Shown: positions 59,311 to 64,000 of the stretch, one piece after another | Layout: each line of letters opens with the position of its first letter | Numbering within the stretch: the first letter of the stretch is position 1 | Origin: Clostridia bacterium | GTDB lineage: Bacteria; Bacillota; Clostridia; Christensenellales; Aristaeellaceae | Direction: 5' to 3' | Assembly (NCBI GenBank): GCA_017412715.1 | Contig: JAFPWU010000011.1 | Location: 21,502 to 85,501, forward strand | Length of the DNA stretch: 64,000 nt | Notes under the pieces: model-generated | Seen by the model: only the letters and a program-made list of their open reading frames with translations | Told to the model about the DNA's origin: nothing | The model's database searches: none | Position numbers and translations under genes: made by a program

Positions 59311-60321
59311 ATGAATACGATTACGGCCAAAGAGCTGGCTGCGCTGCTGCACCTGTCGGAGTCCGCGGTCTCCCTGGCCCTGAACGATAAACCCGGGGTC
59401 AGTCAGGAAACCAGGCGGCGGGTGATCAAAGCCGCTCAGGATCACGGGTATGATTTTTCCAGAAAAGCGATTGCGTCGGAGCTGAAAAAAAAGGCGATCT
59501 GCTTCGCGGTCTACCGGAAGAGCGGCGCCGTAGTGGGCGATACCCCCTTCTTCTCGGAGCTGACGGGCGGCGTTTCGGTCAGCTGCCGGCGGGAAGGATA
59601 TGACTGCATGATCAGCTATCTTTATGAGGATGGCGACCTGGCGGGGCAGATCGAAAGACTGCGGAAGGACCGCTTCGCCGGGATCATCGTGCTGGCCACG
59701 GAGATCGAGGAACAGACCCTCTCTCTGTTTCAGCGGGTGGATATCCCCCTGGTCTTTCTGGACGCGTATTTTGAGCAGCAGGAGTACAATTTTGTGCTGA
59801 TCAACAATACCCAGGGCGCTTACATGGCCACCAGACACCTGATCCGAAAATGCCGGACCCAGCCGGGATATCTGCGTTCATCCTACTGGATCAGCAATTT
59901 TGACGCCCGGGCGGACGGATTTTATAAGGCGATCCGGGCTGCGGGAATGTCCACTTCCCAGTCCCCCGTTCACAGGCTGACTCCTTCCCAGGAGGGAGCT
60001 TATGCGGATATGAAGGAGCAGCTGAGACAGATGGACCGTCCCGCCAGGTGCTACTTTGCGGATAACGATGAAATCGCCATCGGCGCCATGCGGGCCCTGG
60101 CGGAGGCGGGCTACCGCATTCCGGAGGATGTGGCCGTCGTGGGATTTGACGACATCTCCGCGACGGAGTATGTGAGCCCGCCCCTGACCACCGTCCAGGT
60201 GCCGAAAGCCGCCCTCGGGGAGGCGGCCGTCATCCGGGTCATCCAGCTGATCGAGGGAAAAAATCTTCAACCCCAGAAGACGGAGGTTTTCACCCGTCTG
60301 ATTCAGCGAAAATCCGTTTGA
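59311..60321 (+). CDS. LacI-family transcriptional regulator
   Basis: 336 residues from MNTITAKELA, preceded by GAGGTGAA; a 9-residue longer start falls in the -10 region. Helix-turn-helix at residues 3-25 (AKELAALLHLSESAVSLALN) with hinge helix, followed by a periplasmic-binding-protein-like sensor domain with GFDDISATEYVSPPLTTV near the end. It is divergent from the isomerase operon and lies before the transporter genes; it most likely represses both until the sugar or a phosphate of it binds. Confidence 0.92.
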   Translation: MNTITAKELAALLHLSESAVSLALNDKPGVSQETRRRVIKAAQDHGYDFSRKAIASELKKKAICFAVYRKSGAVVGDTPFFSELTGGVSVSCRREGYDCMISYLYEDGDLAGQIERLRKDRFAGIIVLATEIEEQTLSLFQRVDIPLVFLDAYFEQQEYNFVLINNTQGAYMATRHLIRKCRTQPGYLRSSYWISNFDARADGFYKAIRAAGMSTSQSPVHRLTPSQEGAYADMKEQLRQMDRPARCYFADNDEIAIGAMRALAEAGYRIPEDVAVVGFDDISATEYVSPPLTTVQVPKAALGEAAVIRVIQLIEGKNLQPQKTEVFTRLIQRKSV

Positions 60322-60363
60322 TTCCGACATCCACGGGCCCGGTTTTTTATCCGAAATTGGGGG

Positions 60364-60392
60364 TTGACAGAACACGGATCATCAGGTATAGT
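60364..60392 (+). promoter_or_regulatory. Promoter of the sugar transporter operon
   Basis: TTGACA (60364-60369), 17 bases, TATAGT (60387-60392). The shared 15-mer follows 3 bases after the -10. Confidence 0.85.
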
Positions 60393-60395
60393 CTC

Positions 60396-60410
60396 TTTGC
60401 GTTATTTGGG
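60396..60410. promoter_or_regulatory. Putative LacI operator, transporter promoter
   Basis: TTTGCGTTATTTGGG, identical over 15 bases to 59180-59194, covering the predicted transcription start. Bound regulator would block initiation. Confidence 0.65.
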
Positions 60411-60454
60411 TGTGTGTTTTCCGAAATTCACATTTTTCTTAAGGAGGTCTTCTA

Positions 60455-62023
60455 ATGAAGAGGTTTCTGGCTTTGATTCTTGTGGCTGCCCTGGCGCTGG
60501 GCATGATGGTGGGAACCGGTCTGGCGGAAGAAACCAGGCTGGAAAAAGCGGATGACGGCACCATCGCCGCCAACGCCGCCGCGGAGCGGATCGCTTCCGG
60601 CAAAGCCCCGACCGTTGTCATCGCGTTCATGACCTGGGCCGGCCGTCTGGTCGGTACCGATCGGATCGCGGAGGAAATGAGCAAGATTACCATGGAAAAG
60701 ATCGGCGTTAAGGTCGAGCTGATGCCCATGGACTCCGCTTCCTACGCGCAGAACATGAACCTGATGCTGGCTTCCGGCGAGCAGGTTGACCTGTTCAACG
60801 CGGTTTCCGTCGGCTTCATGCCCTGCTTCAACAAGGGCTATCTGCTGGATCTGGAAGAGGATGACCTGCTGGCGACCTACGGCCAGGGCATCATCGACGC
60901 CTTCCGGGCCAACGAGCTGGGCGGCTGCCGGGTAGCCGGCACGCTGTACGGCGTCCCGGTTAAGAAGGATGACGCGGCCGGCAAGTTCGGCATCTCCATC
61001 CCCACCAAGTATCTGGACGAGATCGGCGTCGACTGGCAGTCCATGTACGCCAATCCCGAAGATGAAATCATCTATACCGATTTCGACTTCATCGAAGACG
61101 TGTTCGCCAAGCTGCATGAAAAGTATCCGGACAAGACCACGTTCTACACGGATCCCGGCAGCACCGTTTCCCAGTGCCTGGCGATGGACTATCCGAGCGA
61201 TATGTTCGGCGTCCTGCTGGATCCGACCAACAGCCTGGTTCTGGAAGACCTGTTCTCCAGCCAGATGTACTATGATCTGTGCGCCCGGTTCTACAAGTGG
61301 AATCAGGCGGGCTGGATCTCTCCCGACGCGATCACCGAGACCAACGCTACCACGACCCAGGTGAAGGCTGGCAGCCTCTGCGCCTACAAGACCGCGACCA
61401 AGCCCGGCATCCGTCAGCAGGAATCCAACCTCTGCGGCACCCCCGTGGCGATCTTCCAGCTGGGACCGGACTTCAAGGGCTCCAGCGCCTACAACACCAT
61501 GCCCTGGTGCATCAACCAGAACACGGATGATCCCGTGGCGGCCATGCAGGTTCTGAATCTGCTGTACACCGACCCCGACCTGTCCACCCTGATCTGCTGG
61601 GGCCAGGAAGGCAAGGAATGGAAGGAGACCGGCGACGGTCACATCAACTTCGCCGACGGCGTCGACGCTCAGACCTCTGAGTACTACAACAACGTAAACT
61701 GGCAGATGCCCAACCAGTTCATCGCCCGCATCTGGGAAGGCGACAGCCTGGAGCTGTGGACCCGGATGCAGGAATATAACGACAACGCGCTGGCCAGCAA
61801 GGCCATGGGCTTCACCTTCGACAACAGCAACGTGAGCGCGGAATACACAGCCCTGACCAACGTCTACTCCGAGTATCAGCGGCAGCTGGAGCTGGGCTTC
61901 CTGAATCCGGATGAAGGCATTCCGAAGCTGGTCGAACGGCTGAAGGCCGCCGGTCTGGAAGACTACATCGCCGAGAAGCAGGCCAAGCTGGACGAGTGGG
62001 CCGCTGCCAACGGCATTCAGTAA
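60455..62023 (+). CDS. Sugar ABC transporter solute-binding protein
   Basis: 522 residues with a signal peptide (1-24, GLA before the cut), no lipobox cysteine. Type of the LplA/YtcQ family, with the C-terminal helical region (about 400-522) of DUF3502-containing proteins. TWAGRLVGTDRIAEEMSKI begins the binding fold. How it stays at the cell surface without a lipid anchor is unclear. AAGGAGG precedes the ATG. Two permease genes follow; the ATPase must be shared from elsewhere, as is usual for this family. Confidence 0.9.
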   Translation: MKRFLALILVAALALGMMVGTGLAEETRLEKADDGTIAANAAAERIASGKAPTVVIAFMTWAGRLVGTDRIAEEMSKITMEKIGVKVELMPMDSASYAQNMNLMLASGEQVDLFNAVSVGFMPCFNKGYLLDLEEDDLLATYGQGIIDAFRANELGGCRVAGTLYGVPVKKDDAAGKFGISIPTKYLDEIGVDWQSMYANPEDEIIYTDFDFIEDVFAKLHEKYPDKTTFYTDPGSTVSQCLAMDYPSDMFGVLLDPTNSLVLEDLFSSQMYYDLCARFYKWNQAGWISPDAITETNATTTQVKAGSLCAYKTATKPGIRQQESNLCGTPVAIFQLGPDFKGSSAYNTMPWCINQNTDDPVAAMQVLNLLYTDPDLSTLICWGQEGKEWKETGDGHINFADGVDAQTSEYYNNVNWQMPNQFIARIWEGDSLELWTRMQEYNDNALASKAMGFTFDNSNVSAEYTALTNVYSEYQRQLELGFLNPDEGIPKLVERLKAAGLEDYIAEKQAKLDEWAAANGIQ

Positions 62024-62050
62024 GCCGAGAACAGTGAAGTGACCGATTTT

Positions 62051-62085
62051 TCCGGGCAGGGAGAGCCTTCCTTTCCCTGCCCGGA
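62051..62085 (+). promoter_or_regulatory. Intergenic hairpin between binding protein and permease genes
   Basis: A perfect 12-bp stem (TCCGGGCAGGGA with TCCCTGCCCGGA), loop of 11, then TTTTC. Likely a partial terminator or 3' barrier that keeps binding-protein mRNA more abundant than permease mRNA. Confidence 0.75.
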
Positions 62086-62108
62086 TTTTCATGTGTGAGG
62101 TGAAAGGT

Positions 62109-63056
62109 ATGGCCAAAGTACAGGACAAGTCCAGAAGTTCCAAAGCCTGGCGCCTGGCAACGCTGAAACGCTCCATCCCGATTTACCTGATGGCGCTGCC
62201 TGGACTGATTTACCTGTTTATCAATAACTACATGCCGATGCCGGGCATCATTCTCGCCTTCAAGAATTACAAGGCGAAGTTTGGTATCTACGGGTCTCCC
62301 TGGGCCGGTCTGAAGAATTTCCAGTATCTGTTCTCCACCCAGGACGCCTTTGTTATTACACGGAACACCATCCTGTATAACGTGGTGTTCATCATCGTGA
62401 ACCTGATCTTCGCCGTCGGGGTGGCCATCATCCTGTCGGAGCTGGTTTCAAAGGTGAAGAAAGTATATCAGTCCGTAATCCTGCTGCCCTATCTGCTTTC
62501 CGCAGTTATCGTCAGCTACCTGGTATACGCCTTCCTTTCCTCCGAGAACGGCTTCATCAACAACTCGATCCTCAAGCCGCTGGGGCGGGATCCGATTGCC
62601 TGGTACCAGGAGCAGAAATACTGGCCTTTCATTCTGGTTTTCGTCAACCTGTGGAAGGGGATCGGATATAACTGCATCATCTATCTGTCCACGATCATCG
62701 GCTTCGACCGCAGCCTGTACGAGGCCGCGTCCATTGACGGCGCCACCAAGTGGCAGCAGATCACCAAGATCACACTTCCCCTGCTGAAGCCCACGATCAT
62801 CATGCTGACCCTGATGGCTGTCGGCCGGATCTTCTATTCCGATTTCGGTCTGTTCTATCAGGTGCCGCAGAACTCCGGCGCGCTGTATCCGGTGACCAAT
62901 ACCATCGATACCTACGTCTATCGCGGACTGCTGCAGCTGGGCGACATCACCATGTCCGCCGCCGCGGGTGTGTATCAGAGTCTGGTGGGCTTTGTCCTGA
63001 TTCTGAGCGCCAACCTGCTGGTCAAGAAGCTGGAGCCTGAAAACGCGCTATTCTGA
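62109..63056 (+). CDS. Sugar ABC transporter permease, LplB type
   Basis: 315 residues from MAKVQDKSR, preceded by GAGGTGA; an ATG six codons upstream overlaps that site. Six membrane segments; the ATPase-contact EAA loop is EAASIDGATKWQQITKITLP (about residues 205-224). It pairs with the next gene as the two halves of the channel. Confidence 0.93.
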   Translation: MAKVQDKSRSSKAWRLATLKRSIPIYLMALPGLIYLFINNYMPMPGIILAFKNYKAKFGIYGSPWAGLKNFQYLFSTQDAFVITRNTILYNVVFIIVNLIFAVGVAIILSELVSKVKKVYQSVILLPYLLSAVIVSYLVYAFLSSENGFINNSILKPLGRDPIAWYQEQKYWPFILVFVNLWKGIGYNCIIYLSTIIGFDRSLYEAASIDGATKWQQITKITLPLLKPTIIMLTLMAVGRIFYSDFGLFYQVPQNSGALYPVTNTIDTYVYRGLLQLGDITMSAAAGVYQSLVGFVLILSANLLVKKLEPENALF

Positions 63057-63074
63057 GAAAGGAGGAAAAGACAG

Positions 63075-63965
63075 ATGAAATCCGAAAGAAAGTTTCAGAT
63101 TTTCGGTCATATCGTGATGACCATCATCACCCTGTGCGCAATCCTGCCGCTGATTCTGCTGCTCATTTCCTCCTTTACGGATAATGATACGCTGATTCGG
63201 AACGGCTATTCCTTTGTCCCGGAGAAGCTCAGCGCCTACGCGTATGAGTACATCTTCACCAGCGGAAACTCCGTGGTGCATGCCTACGGCATCTCGATTC
63301 TGCTGACGATCGTCGGTACGGCCATCGGCCTGACGATTACGACGCTTCTCGGCTACGCCCTGTCCAAGACCTTCCTGCCGGGCCGCGGCATCATCACCTT
63401 CCTGGTGCTTTTCACCATGCTGTTCAACGGCGGTCTCGTTCCCACCTACATCAACTATTCCGATGTGTTCGGGATCAAGAACACCTTCTGGGCGCTGATG
63501 ATTCCCAGCCTGCTGATGAATGCCTTCAACGTGCTGATGGTCAAATCCTACTTCGTTTCCAGCATTCCTGACGCGCTGCTGGAAGCGGCGTATATCGACG
63601 GAGCGACGGAGACCCGCGCCTTTGTGCAGATCGCGCTGCCCCTGGCCAAGCCCATCATCGCCACCATCGGCCTGTTCATCGGCATCGGCTACTGGAACGA
63701 CTGGATGAACGGATATATCTATCTGACCAAGCGGACGGATCTGTATTCCATCCAGAACCTGCTGAACCGGATGATTCAGAATATCCAGTTCCTGATGCAG
63801 AACTCCAGCACGATCTCCAACGCCAACCAGGGTCTTGCGTCCATTCCGAGCGTTTCCGTGCGGATGGCCATGGCCGTTGTCGGCGTCCTGCCCATCGTCA
63901 TCGTTTATCCCTTTATTCAGAACAACTTCGTCAAGGGCATTACCCTGGGCGGTGTCAAGGGCTGA
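63075..63965 (+). CDS. Carbohydrate ABC transporter permease, YtcP/LplC type
   Basis: 296 residues, six membrane segments, EAA loop EAAYIDGATETRAFVQIALP (about 175-194). AAAGGAGGAAAAG lies upstream of the ATG, 18 bases after the previous stop. The last 35 bases of the window (63966-64000) hold no recognisable feature. Confidence 0.93.
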   Translation: MKSERKFQIFGHIVMTIITLCAILPLILLLISSFTDNDTLIRNGYSFVPEKLSAYAYEYIFTSGNSVVHAYGISILLTIVGTAIGLTITTLLGYALSKTFLPGRGIITFLVLFTMLFNGGLVPTYINYSDVFGIKNTFWALMIPSLLMNAFNVLMVKSYFVSSIPDALLEAAYIDGATETRAFVQIALPLAKPIIATIGLFIGIGYWNDWMNGYIYLTKRTDLYSIQNLLNRMIQNIQFLMQNSSTISNANQGLASIPSVSVRMAMAVVGVLPIVIVYPFIQNNFVKGITLGGVKG

Positions 63966-64000
63966 TCAAACATCATTCCGGAGGGCCGCGCCGAACAGGC

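Noticed and set aside
1..64000. CRISPR arrays, IS elements, prophage, tRNA or rRNA genes
   Set aside because: I found no regularly spaced direct repeats with unique spacers, no transposase or integrase, and no cloverleaf or rRNA sequence.

Overview
The window is GC-rich and densely coded. It comes from a low-complexity-gap bacterium of the Bacillota, class Clostridia. The evidence is AGGAGG-type ribosome binding sites, SigA promoters with 17-bp spacers, a PyrK/PyrD type 1B dihydroorotate dehydrogenase pair, LplB/YtcP-type sugar permeases, a TPM-domain protein paired with a zinc-ribbon membrane protein, and heavy use of CGG, CTG and GCC codons. The style resembles uncultured rumen or gut lineages such as Christensenellales/Aristaeellaceae; that placement is my inference. 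I see no rRNA, tRNA, IS element, phage or CRISPR array.

Layout. (1) 1-5.8 kb, minus strand: a secreted proline/threonine-repeat protein with leucine-rich repeats, a HlyD-like adaptor, a solute-binding protein with a propeller-like N-terminal half, and a permease cut by the window edge. (2) 5.9-10.1 kb, minus: a phosphodiester glycosidase, an SDR, a HsdR-remnant/GIY-YIG fusion, a rubredoxin and a small conserved protein. (3) 10.2-24.1 kb, minus: a long, tightly packed run that starts with pyrimidine synthesis (pyrC-K-D-F-E-B-I). It continues through a cupin, trmB, a C69 dipeptidase, an Orn/Lys/Arg decarboxylase-like enzyme, dut, rsmA, manA and hflX. (4) 24.3-35.9 kb, mixed strands: an acyl-ACP thioesterase, a phosphodiesterase, a PfkB kinase with a DegT aminotransferase, uxuA, a GNAT protein, ppk1, a ROK kinase, a radical SAM protein and an SH3-like secreted protein. 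(5) 36-44 kb: a PIG-L deacetylase, a J-domain/TPR protein and murA on minus; then a HAD phosphatase, a UMF1-type transporter and a TetM-like GTPase fused to a Rae1-like nuclease on plus. (6) 44-52 kb: a MalY-like lyase, TPM and zinc-ribbon membrane proteins, a domain-swapped GH3 glucosidase and a lipoprotein. (7) 52.5-64 kb: a carbohydrate locus.

The carbohydrate locus is the most coherent system. A LacI regulator sits divergently from an operon for an L-fucose-isomerase-family enzyme, a split transketolase (two subunits), a glycerol-kinase-like FGGY kinase and a cytoplasmic GH39 glycosidase. Downstream of lacI lies a binding-protein-dependent sugar transporter. Isomerase, kinase and two-subunit transketolase together form the set known for D-apiose breakdown by the transketolase route, so I propose a plant-cell-wall apiose (or similar branched or pentose sugar) uptake and catabolism unit. 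A 15-bp sequence shared by the isomerase-operon leader and the transporter promoter is the likely operator.

Two protein fusions deserve attention: the TetM/EF-G-like GTPase with a C-terminal Rae1/YacP NYN nuclease, and the HsdR N-terminal domain with a decayed motor and a GIY-YIG nuclease. A family of roughly 60-110 bp imperfect hairpin repeats with ends resembling GGAAACGCTGA recurs between genes across the window.
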